A stretch of DNA of 45,594 bases from contig JAUCBJ010005622.1 in assembly GCA_032718475.1 (NCBI GenBank), forward strand, positions 1 through 45,594, read 5' to 3'. Of the stretch, positions 29,928 through 40,528 are shown one piece after another; the stretch's first letter is position 1, and each line of letters begins with the position of its first letter. Made by a program: the position numbers and the translations under genes. The notes below the pieces were generated by a model. That model did not search any database. It had not been told where the DNA came from and saw only the letters and a program-made list of their open reading frames with translations. Source of the stretch: Nemertoderma westbladi (Eukaryota > Xenacoelomorpha > Nemertodermatida > Nemertodermatidae).

Positions 29928-32900
29928 TTACGTTGGGGAGTCCCTAGATGTTTGTTGGATTAGGGAGGTGGTCGTGGGAAGAGTATCTTGCCTTCCATAG
30001 TTTCCGGACAGTTCTCGGTCTCTTTCCAGTAAACATAAACGACCAACTGGGCGATTGAGTTGTTGTGTTTCGAATACAATTCCAGGTTTCCTCTTCGTCC
30101 TGGAATAGTGACGATAGAAACATCGCTTCAAATACACGACGGCCTTACAAAGCCGATTCCAGGAGCTATAGTGGTTTATCGCTCCCTGCAGGAGAGGTGA
30201 GAGTCCCTGCGAGACGTCTGGTGTTCCAGATTTCCAGTCTCTTTCTCTGATTTCCACAACAGAGTTATTTGCGGCGGGGGAGTTTAGACCCACAGCGTTG
30301 TCCCCTGAAATGTGTAGTACAGACAGATCAATCGCGGGTTTAAATAACTTTGATTTACTTGTCCGGGTTTTAGGTTTGACTTTCTCCGCTCCCTTGGCTT
30401 GTCTAATTTCAGCCGTGGTGAGATGAGGAGGCCATTCATCATCTTCTTTACTTAGGAAGTCGGGTCCATCTAACCAGTCTGGAGTATCTATCAGTTCTTG
30501 AGGAGTTGCTCCTCTGGAAGCGATGTCGGCTGGATTAATCGTCCCAAGGCAATGTCTCCATTGATCTACATTAGAGTTAATATCGTCATTATCTGAGGAG
30601 TATGGTGTTCTCTCAGTTGTGGTTGTCTCTCCCTCACTGATGTCTTCTTCCCATTCACTCACCTGATGGACCTGATCTTTGGGTAGCCTTTCCATGAGTG
30701 TCCTACGGGAAGGTCCAGTGAAGTACCAACCTACTCTTGTTCTTTCCGCATAGGTTTGCAATGGTTGCGGTCGAGCAGGCCGTTTCTCTAATGTCTCAAG
30801 CGCCTCATGCGCATTTTGGCCGATGAGTATCTGTACCCCTGGGTAGTCGGTGTTGAATCTAGGTATCTCATGCTGCTGGGTGAAATCGTCTTCATCCCAG
30901 TTATAAGGCTCCACTTGGCTGGTAGCGAAGTTCTTTATCGCCACCATTTTTACTGACCTTATACTGTGTTCTCCTAGTTCATCCTGGGGGGTGGACAACG
31001 CGCCTACATAGTAGTCTGTAACTACTGTAGATTTCCAAACCTGCATAATTCCTGAAAGGTTCAACTTAGTTCGGAACTTGGGTTGTCCAGCAAAGATGTC
31101 TTCGGCTAGTTCTTTGTCGATGAATGTTCCTGTGCTGCCGGAGTCAAGGAGGGCGTTCACTATATAGCTCTTTTTTAACCCGTAGACTCTCAACTGCACT
31201 ACGGGAAATTCCCGGATTCCTACGTTGGAAGTTGGCGCTTTCCAAGATGGTTGTCGGTCTGGAATAGTTAGGGGGAGCTCACTATCAGTTTCAGTCTCAT
31301 ACGTAAGTGCTCGATACACTGCGGTGTTTATTAGATAACAGGATTCGTTTTCGTCGGAGAATTCATCCGTGTAGAATCCTTCCATCTCAGAACTGAGGTC
31401 AGTGTCGTTCACATCACTGAATTGGACATGTAGTTCGGGCTCACTTACCTGACTCATGCGGGTTCTTTCAAATTCTGTGTGCAGCAAGATATGATGTTTC
31501 GTGCCGCACTTAGCACACCTAGCATCTGAGTAACAGGTCCGCCGTTGGTGTCCTCGTCTGAGACAATTATAACACAACCGCTTATCCCACATGACATCAC
31601 GTCTATCCTTTAGGGATTTCTTTAAGAATTCATCACACCCACTCAAGCGATGGGGCCCGTCACACAATACACATTTGGGCTTGATGTTACTTACCTTACC
31701 TTGTGTGGTGTTGTGCACACTTGTTCTCTCCTCCGGCTTTCTTCCATGAATTCTCTTAGGAGACGTGGGAGGAGTTTTTGTTGTCTGTTCTCTCCTGTCA
31801 CTGGTTCGAGACTTAAATTTACTTACGTCTTTAGGTGCATTGTTGACATAGTAAGATCTTTCGGTGTCTTTCCCGCTGTTCTCCTCGTGGGAGGTTTGGC
31901 TTTTGCCGTCGTAGGTATAACACACTGGTGTTACCTTTCGCCTAGAAACGGAATTTTCACTTACCTCACTTTCAGGAGTCTTCTCTCTAGACTGTTTTAG
32001 GAGTTGTAATCTTACCTCTCGGTTTAAGAATGACAGAAAGTCCGTCATGGTTGGATCTCTATGTTGTTGGTCCATCAAATAGAGAACCTTTTTGTCCCAG
32101 CGAGTACCTACTTCACTCTTTGGCAAAGCTGATGCTAAGGCTCCTACAACCATAGAATTCTGGTATTCATGAGACTTACCCAACCAGTCTAGTTGTCTAC
32201 AGATCTCCTGAATCTCATCGGAAAACTCTATAATCCCGCTGCTAAGGAACTTTCGGGGTGCTACCAATTTTGCATACAAATACCTAGCTATGTTTGTCCT
32301 ATTACCATACCTGATGTTTAGTGTATCCCAAACTTGTCTTAATCCATCTGGATGTCCAATAAACTTTAACGCCATTAACTTGGGAGATCCTTCAAAGCAC
32401 TCGATGAGGAATCTAAGTTTCTCTCCGTTAGATAGCACAGAGTTCTGTATGTTATCTTTATAATATTCATTAAAAGATAACCATTTCATCTCATCTCCAT
32501 TGAACTTGACGATCTCTCCCACCTTTACTGCTTGACGGGCTCTGGTTCTAGCCATTTGATGCGTAAAACTTTCTTGGGCCATCGTATTATTTAATATCGA
32601 GTTATCGGTATATAAATTTCTCGGATTATTATCAGGTCTATATGGAATATTATTGTCAACAGGTTTATAATTACCCTTAATAGGGTTTACTATAGGAGTT
32701 TCTACTTCACTAGCAGTATAGATACGTGTAGGCTCCACACCTTGCGCATGAAATACTTCAGACCTAACAGGTTGACACATTGTTACAGGGGGTGTTGGTA
32801 TACCCTTTTGTAGATTTACTAACTTATCGCGTTCTAACGCGATACTCTGCTGCACTTCCTGTAATTCTAACTTACTTTCTCTTACTGTTCCCTTTAACTG

Positions 32901-33350
32901 TTGAACAGTCCCCTCCAACTCTCGGACCTGTTGGGAGGAGCGAGCCTGATTCTCCTCCATCTGCCCGAGGAGAATATCCATCCCCCGCCGTCGCTCATCC
33001 ACCCACTCAACCGCCAAAGCGGGAGCCGCCAACATAGTAGCGGGTAGACAAGGGACGACGGGCGACAAATTGTTAATGTCTCGCTCGGCGTCCAGGACCG
33101 GAGTTGACTGAGGAACTGTCCCACCGGATACAGGTAGTTTAGTACTGTGCAAAGGGAATTTAGAGTTCGGTTCTGGAAGTACAGTGGTCTCTATTACAGA
33201 GGGAGTGGCTTCGAGAACAGGCCTAATTATTTCAGGTTCATCCACTATAGTAGGGAGTCTTTCTACTCTAATAATTTGGTCTGTGGGTTCTGTACTACCT
33301 AAGTCTGTGCTAGCTAGTTGCCTTCTCACAGCTGGGGGCAAATTAGGCAA
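29928..33350 (-). CDS. BEL/Pao-type gag-protease polyprotein, RT and integrase lost
   Basis: Open frame of 1140 codons. Order: a coiled coil (~120-185), a BEL/Pao gag domain of the DUF1759 type (~270-450, with KFNGDEMKWLSFNEYYKDNI), zinc-knuckle cysteines (CVLC ~559, CYNCLRRGHQRRTC ~593, CAKCGTKHH ~611), and an aspartic protease of the DUF1758 type with active site DSGST at ~736-740. At ~927 it passes directly to QWRHCLGTINPADIASRGAT, which in BEL/Pao lies after RNase H. So about 700 residues of reverse transcriptase and RNase H are missing without loss of frame. A piece resembling the integrase N-terminal side (YSSWNRLCKAVVYLKRC ~1060) follows, then the frame ends without the DDE core. The first codon in this frame is TTG. 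Translation probably reaches it from the overlapping gag frame (overlap 33326-33350, -1 relative to gag). It could supply Gag and protease in trans, but it cannot reverse transcribe alone. Confidence 0.85.
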   Translation of the reverse strand: MPNLPPAVRRQLASTDLGSTEPTDQIIRVERLPTIVDEPEIIRPVLEATPSVIETTVLPEPNSKFPLHSTKLPVSGGTVPQSTPVLDAERDINNLSPVVPCLPATMLAAPALAVEWVDERRRGMDILLGQMEENQARSSQQVRELEGTVQQLKGTVRESKLELQEVQQSIALERDKLVNLQKGIPTPPVTMCQPVRSEVFHAQGVEPTRIYTASEVETPIVNPIKGNYKPVDNNIPYRPDNNPRNLYTDNSILNNTMAQESFTHQMARTRARQAVKVGEIVKFNGDEMKWLSFNEYYKDNIQNSVLSNGEKLRFLIECFEGSPKLMALKFIGHPDGLRQVWDTLNIRYGNRTNIARYLYAKLVAPRKFLSSGIIEFSDEIQEICRQLDWLGKSHEYQNSMVVGALASALPKSEVGTRWDKKVLYLMDQQHRDPTMTDFLSFLNREVRLQLLKQSREKTPESEVSENSVSRRKVTPVCYTYDGKSQTSHEENSGKDTERSYYVNNAPKDVSKFKSRTSDRREQTTKTPPTSPKRIHGRKPEERTSVHNTTQGKVSNIKPKCVLCDGPHRLSGCDEFLKKSLKDRRDVMWDKRLCYNCLRRGHQRRTCYSDARCAKCGTKHHILLHTEFERTRMSQVSEPELHVQFSDVNDTDLSSEMEGFYTDEFSDENESCYLINTAVYRALTYETETDSELPLTIPDRQPSWKAPTSNVGIREFPVVQLRVYGLKKSYIVNALLDSGSTGTFIDKELAEDIFAGQPKFRTKLNLSGIMQVWKSTVVTDYYVGALSTPQDELGEHSIRSVKMVAIKNFATSQVEPYNWDEDDFTQQHEIPRFNTDYPGVQILIGQNAHEALETLEKRPARPQPLQTYAERTRVGWYFTGPSRRTLMERLPKDQVHQVSEWEEDISEGETTTTERTPYSSDNDDINSNVDQWRHCLGTINPADIASRGATPQELIDTPDWLDGPDFLSKEDDEWPPHLTTAEIRQAKGAEKVKPKTRTSKSKLFKPAIDLSVLHISGDNAVGLNSPAANNSVVEIRERDWKSGTPDVSQGLSPLLQGAINHYSSWNRLCKAVVYLKRCFYRHYSRTKRKPGIVFETQQLNRPVGRLCLLERDRELSGNYGRQDTLPTTTSLIQQTSRDSPT

Positions 33351-34933
33351 TTTCTGATGGTGGGGCGTTCTTCTACGCGAGATCTATTTCCTCCGCCTTC
33401 AGGATCTGTTGTATCGCCTTCATCAGATGATGTAAATCCCTGTCTTTTGGGAGTAGATCGACTTATCATCTGCCACTGACTAGCTGTTCTCTGTTTATCT
33501 ATGTAGTCTTGCTTCTCTTGAAGATTTTCCAACTCTAGTTGGGTGGTCTCTTCAGACGCCCTCTGTTCTGCTTCTGCCACTGCTATCTTTATTTCCGCTT
33601 CTGCCGCTTTTCTTTCCGCTTCTGCCGCTGCCACTGCTGCTTCTGCCGCTGCCACTGCCGCTTTTCTTTCCACTTCTGCTGCCTTTCTTTCCGCTTCTGC
33701 CTCTGCCGCTGCCGCCACTGCTGTCTTTCTGTCTTCTATACGTTTTTTCTTTACTTGTTCTTCTTGGACCCTAGCGATGCGGATGCTTTCATCAAATTTA
33801 GCTTGGTTCGCAGCTAACATTTCCGCATCTAATGCGTCCAACACAAACTTGGCTCCTTCACTATTAGGGCGAAGTCCAGCCAGCCGTCTCCTCAACTCTT
33901 CGTCACCTATAAATCGTTGATAGTCTGACAGATAGATGTCAATGGCATCCTTCTTCTGAGGTTTCTCTGATGTCGCTTCGCTTTCCACTTGAGAAAAGGT
34001 AGCGTCTGTTGATTCTCCGTGGGTTGAGCGCTCGGCCAGCTGAAATTTCCACTGGGTCGTTCCTTCAACCTTGAGACTCACCCATTGGAACCAAGTCTTG
34101 ACAGCAACTTGCAACGACGTGTCTTGGGTTCTCTTCGAAGCTTCCTCAAAGGCTGATAGGAGTAGTCTGATTCTTAGGATTCTTACTCAAACTTGATAAA
34201 GCAGCTCTCCCTGCTCTTGAGGTCCTTGGTGTTGTTGAAACAGTTGTTCCTCTAATCGCTCCAAAGAGCTGAAGAATCCCTGTACATATCCTGCTGCCGA
34301 CCTCTTCCACACAGCTGGATCACTAGTGTCCTTTGTCACTCCCATCCTGTATAAGTCCTCCCAGGCAGCTTCCGATAAGTTAAACGGGAGTCTGGGTCCG
34401 GGGAAATTCCATTGCGTCTCGACAATAGACTTCAGTTCCTCCTTCGTGTATCCCGCATAACTATCCTTGGTCGATCGCTTACTTCTCGCCCAATCCATTT
34501 GATGTTCTTCCACCGCAATCAATACTCTAGTGAGTACGGCTTCAGGAAGAATGAGAAGTGGATCCGAATAAACTGCATCTGCCATCTTTGCTCCGCGCTC
34601 GGGTGTCAACTCTACAGTATCTGAACTACTGGAGCTATCGGGTCGCTGAGAAATAAGTTCTCGGCTCGGGTGTTGCTGTTGTTTAACAGCTGCCTCTTGG
34701 TCCCGCTTGACTTGAGCCCGAGTGCCTATGACAGACCTACGGCGCTTCACTAACTTCGCAAATTGCGAAATTGCTTCTACTAACCTAGGTTCTGACACAA
34801 CTACTGTAGGGGTTGCCTTTCTTACAGTAGGAGGGGTCTCAGACCTCGGTCTGGGATTCTCTATACTCCTATCTGAGAAACAGACTGTTGTTTCTAGGAG
34901 ACTATCTGACAGAGTTTGCTTTGTGTCAGCCAT
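33326..34933 (-). CDS. Retroelement gag N-terminal region, interrupted by one TGA
   Basis: ATG at 34933 opens 248 codons ending in TGA at 34187-34189. The same frame then stays open for another 286 codons to 33326. The first part has a disordered acidic/basic start and a helical domain rich in W (WNFPGPRLPFNL, WEDLYRMG). The second has WFQWVSLKV, a short acidic domain and a long alanine/glutamate/arginine coiled coil (AEAERKAAEVERKAA, about 33560-33730). Coiled coils ahead of the DUF1759 domain are usual for BEL/Pao Gag. The single TGA could be a disabling mutation, a readthrough site, or part of a small intron (GTAAGA follows directly). The first domain is not recognised. Confidence 0.7.
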
Positions 34934-36834
34934 GTTTGATTGTACAGTTGAATGCCTACTACTATAATGACAGTTAAAGCAAGTCTAGTAATTCAGTATC
35001 AACTGTTAGCCTAGTAATTAATTACCGATATCATTACTCAATGTAATGCGATATATATAATATATTAGAATACCGGTATACACCTATAGTATATATATAA
35101 GTATTATTACAGACTAGGGTTTGTCACAGAATACCGGTATATATAATTTCAGCATAAATATATATAAATATATAATAAGCCTACCATGAATACCGGTATA
35201 CAGCTTACACTTATAGTATATATAAGTATAATTATAGACTAGAATTAATTACAGAATACCGGTATATAATTTCAGCATAAATTTATATAAATAAATATAA
35301 TAAGCCTACTATAAATACCGGCAATGTCAATTATTTTCTAATAACTGAATTTCTGAATTTTAGGATTACTTTCCTTTACTTTATTACTGTTATTTAAGCA
35401 GTAGTCCAACTGATATTAAGACCTAATTGTTGTATAACAGGCCTACTATTTTATAAATCGGTTTGAGTTGATTTATAATATATATATACCCGCTTAATGG
35501 GTTTTGTTACAATATTTGAAATAAATGTTATTATTTCTGGTAAGGAGTCACTACACAGAAGCTGAATGCTCTCAGTGAAGTGCTACTTGTTGGACACTAA
35601 AACAAATTATTCTACTTGCCTAAGTTACTTATTACTACAAATTACTTACAATACGGGGTGAGATTACAATCTCTAAATAAACACAAAAAATTACACGTAC
35701 AAATTTTTAGGGTTAATTTTACAGGAAATCTACAAACCAGCCTAACAAGGAGTTAGAATATCTGGTTATTACAATCGGACAAGATACTACGGTATTTGAA
35801 AATAATAAAGCAGTAGTAAATATATTGCGTTGTCTAGATAAGAAAATACCACCGTCTGACGACTTATAGTCTCTAGCTTTACAGCTCTATAAGTACTACG
35901 TTATATACCCGGAGTGTTCCTACCTAGAAGTTAATTACCGCAGCCTACCATAGCTAACTTGCCTATTAACCACTTTACAACACAAATATACTGCCTACAC
36001 ACTAATTACCTTCGGAAAGCACTGTACACTAAACCCTAAATTAGGTACAAGTACTTATACAACAAATAACCAGCAGTTAAAAATACTTGTACAGCTAAAA
36101 GAACCACGGTATCTGCTGGGGTGACTAGAGCAAAAAATCACCAGTCTTTACCTACGCCAAACAGCCCTGATGTAGTACCGGGGTTAATTTAACTATAACG
36201 GTATGTATAATAAGCACAATTACTGTAGGAATAAACTTGGGGTTGTGTATGTTGCGAATAATCGCATAAACTCTGAATAATAAATATTACGCTACCCGTA
36301 CAGACTACACAAACAAAATATAGACCAAATGCTGGCAGACTACTATCAAGCCTAAATAAACTACAGTATATGCAGACTCCGAAATGGTTAGTTAGTATGC
36401 GTTCTAACCGACTAGTACGACTTATTCTTTCGGAGGGGATTTACCTTACAGCATTGGATGCCCCCACGTTCCTAACTAGTACTTTATCGGACATACACTC
36501 TACACACACTGCAATCTCTTCAGACCTGACAATAGCCAGACAACAATCCAGCCTACAAATTATTTGTACAATTTGAGCGGGCTTACACGCCTTCTGCTCA
36601 ATATTAACTTACAAATAAATAAAACTGACAGAAATAAATAAGCTCCAAAAGAAACAAGGGGTGTACAGTCCCTAATCTCTTAAACAGCCTACCATATACA
36701 ATATATCACAATCGAACTAATACTGGTACCCGCAAGTACCGGTTCCGGTGGTTAGGTAGTTAGGCCTACAGGTTACCGTCCGACCGGTACATTCAAATTT
36801 ATTGCCTACGTGCAATCAAGAATAAAACTATTAA
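34934..36834 (-). other. Retroelement 5' leader
   Basis: About 1.9 kb between the 5' LTR edge and the gag ATG. It has no long open frame. It contains a two-copy ~125-bp tandem repeat with GAATACCGGTATA palindromes (about 35065-35330). No canonical tRNA complement starting TGG is seen next to the LTR. Confidence 0.6.
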
Positions 36835-38467
36835 TGTTCGCGCTTTTAGACCTTTAGCAGTTTAACCTGCTAATTTTAATTGTCTTTTTGTATATCAATT
36901 ATTTAATGTACTGAAGGTACATCAGCCGAAGCCAGCCTGTGCGCGACCATTCACCCACAGTTAAGGGAGACTGGATTCGGATGCTTTGATAGTGATTGCA
37001 GTGTAGACCTACTGTATTATTCGATTGATCGTTAATATACAGTCGGGGTCTCAAAGTGCATCTGTTCTTTGAGATTTTCTCAAAGTTTTTCTAAAAGTGT
37101 CTAAAAGTCATTACATTACTCCCAACGGCCGCTTTGAATTCTTGTAGACACTTTTAGTTGGGAATCTCAAAGTGATTTCCTGCTTTTAGGCACTTTGAAT
37201 TCTTTGAGAAATGTCACTTTGAGGTAGTTTGCGGCACTTTTAATTCTTTGAGAAAATAAACTCAGAGGTATTCCTGATTGACAGCTCGTGGTAAGTTAAC
37301 TGAGAGGCAGAGGCATTCTCGGGGAACAATATTATGCGGGCAACAAAGTGATACTTGTGTGCTGGCCAGCACTAGCGTAGCGAGGGTAGGGTCCCAGGGT
37401 CCCTGGACCCTACCGTGGAGATTCCAACTTACACTAACTCTGAGAGCATTTCATTTTGCCATCGTCAAGTTCCGTTAAATTAAAAAAATTATAACTTAAT
37501 AAATTGACAAGTGCAATAAACCGAATATTAGAAAATATTCGAAGTTGAAGTTGCTTTGGAAAGGAGCCCGACCCCAGACCAGATACAATCCACATTATCG
37601 ATTAAGAAATTGTCGTGCTAGTAGTCTCGTCACCGTAGTAATCATAATTGAGTAGAGATGCTGTCTGGGAGACCTCAGGTGACCAAAAAGGTTTTTGATA
37701 CCCCATCAAAGTGTTGTAACCAGGGCTCCAGCCACACTACCAATAAATTACTTTGAAATGTAATTAATTAGAACATTAATTTTTTTTAACAAAAATACGT
37801 TTTTTTTTTACTTTCAATAATTAGTTCAATTTCAAAATGTGGCAGTTTATAAAATAATATACCATGGTGTGGGGTGGGGGATTGTTTCACGAAGCGACAT
37901 TTAACTAAATGGAAATCGCCGATTTGTAAATAAGGTATTTAAAAAACGGAAGCACATTTAAATTTTACGTCCCTTAAGGAACAATACTTTTATGTTATCA
38001 ATACATGTTGTTATGATTCCATGGTAGTAGGGCCTATAGTACTAGTTTTTAAGAATAAGTTCACTGTTCTTAATAGAAATATTATTAAATTTACTGAAAA
38101 GCCATGACAGCATGACGACCAGACCAGTTGCTATGCGCTATGCCCTATAACTATTATTATGTTAATGAGTTTAAATGACACATCATTATGTAAATGATTT
38201 AAAGCTAAATGACAGGGGGATAAATGACACGCGAATAGCAGTTTCTTGAAACATAAAAACTTTCTGTTATAATTAAAGTATTATTTTTAATCTTTCCAAT
38301 TAAGCCAAATTAAATGACCGTATGTAAAACAGTCCCCTCAGTTTAATTATAATATTAATTTAATTTATTAATTCAATTTAATTTGTAATTTCAGTAACTT
38401 ACTTTATAACTATGATTTTATCATATTAATTCTTAATAGTGGATTTTCTAAATTACTCATCTTTACT

Positions 38468-38492
38468 GGGGGGGGGGGGGGGGGGGGGGGGG
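38468..38492. repeat. Poly-G tract (25 bp)
   Basis: Uninterrupted G25, the longest homopolymer in the window, flanked by CTTTACTG on both sides (a short direct repeat). Confidence 0.95.
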
Positions 38493-38632
38493 CTTTACTG
38501 GGGGAATGAACATGTACTGGTGCGCATTACTCAGAATGAGTAGTATACCGACTACTGTACTACAGGCTACAGGTTGGTTGCAACCTACGCCCGAGTACAA
38601 CCTTCGCCCGCGTCCACACTTCACCCCGGGGA

Positions 38633-38890
38633 AAACCTTCGCCCGCAAGGCAATCTTCCACCGCGAACAACCTTCGCCCAATAAGATTTGTGTTAGTAAC
38701 CATTTTAGTTACCAATTAAGGGAAAGGAGCAGGTTACAGAGACGGCTTCTTCTAACCAAAACAATAAACGATGTTGTTACCAATTTAAGGTAAGGAGCAG
38801 GTTACAGAAACGGCTTTTTCTAACCAAAACAATAATTGTTTAGTTGGCGATGGTTGCTCGCGGGAGAAGATTGTCTGCGGGCGAAGTTTG
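38633..38890. mobile_element. Third-level nested element with ~47-bp imperfect inverted ends
   Basis: The left arm 38633-38680 (CCTTCGCCCGCAAGGCAATC, CGCGAACAACC) pairs with the right arm ~38842-38890 (GGTTGCTCGCGGGAGAAGAT, GCGGGCGAAG). Between them are two tandem copies of AGGAGCAGGTTACAG...CTAACCAAAACAATAA (starts 38725 and 38793), the same module as in the MITE at 13721, inverted. Confidence 0.65.
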
Positions 38891-39079
38891 CTGCGTACCC
38901 TACTAAACATTACACATCACGTGTGGCGGGCATTTTGTTAAAATTCAAAACAATCACACCTGGACTACGCTGGGGGGGGGGGGGGGATCATCCCCCACAC
39001 CCACAACTACTATAAATATGAATTACAATTTGGGGTCTGGGACCCTACCGTGGGAAATTCCTGGCTACGCGGCTGCTGG

Positions 39080-40168
39080 CCAGTTGTTGCATAGAAGCTA
39101 TATTCCCATTAATTTATCAAATTGAGGTTCCTGAGGTCATTACGGGATGGGTTTTCGGTCGCAAGTACAAATTGAATTTACGGCACCCTAAAGTCTTTCT
39201 AAAAAACATTCATTCAAATAATCCATGAAACATAATTAATGAAACAAGATTAATGCTTGACAAGATTGATTATTTTAATAACATAATACAATATCAGATT
39301 AACAATTAATATAAGAGAAACTGCACTGTAGTATCTCTGTGTATATGCAGTTTCATTATAATGACCTAAAGAAGCCCTGTTGGGAGAAAGCTTGTAATAA
39401 CATTTGTTATTCATTTCATTAGTCACCGTCAAACCGTTCTACCTTAACTGTTTAATATGATAACTACGGTGACGAGAGCGCGAGAATTCCTTCTTAAAAA
39501 CCAAGAAAGGCTTTCGACTTTCAAGTACGATAGAACGGCTACAATCTTGTATTGTTTTAGCTTAATAGAGATATTAAAATATCCCCTGCCGCTGGCGTTT
39601 ATATTTGAGCATATTTTAAATGTTTGCCTTATATTCAATTTTCAATTGATGTGTACCGCCTTCTGGCAAAGCGGCACCCAGTTTAAACTATCAATCACAG
39701 CTAGTGTGTAGCGACCCACGGACGGCGACCTTCAAACAAACAGGTGCAGAGTCGGAAAGAACTGTCACATGCTTTGCTTGGCTTGTGGTACCATTTGATT
39801 ACATAATAGATTTTGGCAGACTGGGCGGTCGCTCTGGCCATATGCATTGTGCACCAACAATGCCTAAAACATCTATGGGAACAGCCAATTAGTGCGCTTG
39901 AATCATTTATCTTTATTCCTGCCTCTATCGTTATTCTTTATACTTTGTATAACACAATTTACAGTGCGGCAAAGTATGGCTGGTTGACCATTGAAATGCA
40001 TTGGTAAAGGTATTCGGCGTTCACGTGGGCTAAACAAATTTAAACAGTACAGTTTTAGCACTATACATTAATATAGATAGGGCAACAGACAAACTGTCTA
40101 AGACACAAATACCAACACATTCCGATAGCCCGCAATTATGGCGTCTCTAAAGAGTCCAAATATAAATT
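39080..40168. other. AT-rich filler inside the DNA transposon
   Basis: Only short frames under 90 codons with no family resemblance. No transposase remnant is recognised. Confidence 0.45.
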
Positions 40169-40528
40169 AATAAAATCCTCTATGAAACAATAAAAATACC
40201 TACAAAAAATACTGCTGTATTAAATATTAGTTACTGCAGTAACATATAACAATTACTGCAGTAACAAATATTTATTACTGCAGTAACAAATATTTATTAC
40301 TGCAATAATCAATATTAATAAACAATTTAATAAAAATTTATACTGCAGTAATCAATATTAATAAATAATTGAATAAAAATTTATACTGCAGTTACAAATT
40401 ATTTGTTACTGCAGAAAAAGACAATTTTTTATTACTGCAGTAAGTTTAATTCTTACATTCAGTGACAAATATTTATTACTGCAGTATTTTTTGGAGGCAT
40501 CTTTATTGTTTCATAGAGGTTTTTATTA
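40169..40528. mobile_element. Small hairpin-forming MITE with TACTGCAGTA repeats
   Basis: Inverted ends: left TAATAAAATCCTCTATGAAA..., right TTTCATAGAGGTTTTTATTA, about 50-60 bp per arm with few mismatches (shared CCTCTATGAAACAATAAA and CCAAAAAATACTG parts). The inside has many copies of the palindrome TACTGCAGTA spaced by AT-rich ACAAATATTTATT. No coding capacity. It sits near the right end of the transposon at 37040-40727. Confidence 0.75.

Larger units (their letters stand above)
37363..39075. mobile_element. Nested element with diverged inverted ends
   Basis: CTGGCCAGCACTAGCGTAGC followed by GGTAGGGTCCC on the left is mirrored on the right by GGGACCCTACCGTGGG followed by GGCTACGCGGCTGCTGGCCAG. 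It holds poly-G runs at 38468-38492 and 38972-38986. No coding capacity. Ends and target duplication are not precisely defined. Confidence 0.55.

Noticed and set aside
33539-33920. Plus-strand Ala/Cys/Phe-rich frames
   Set aside because: They are the opposite strand of the gag coiled-coil repeat.
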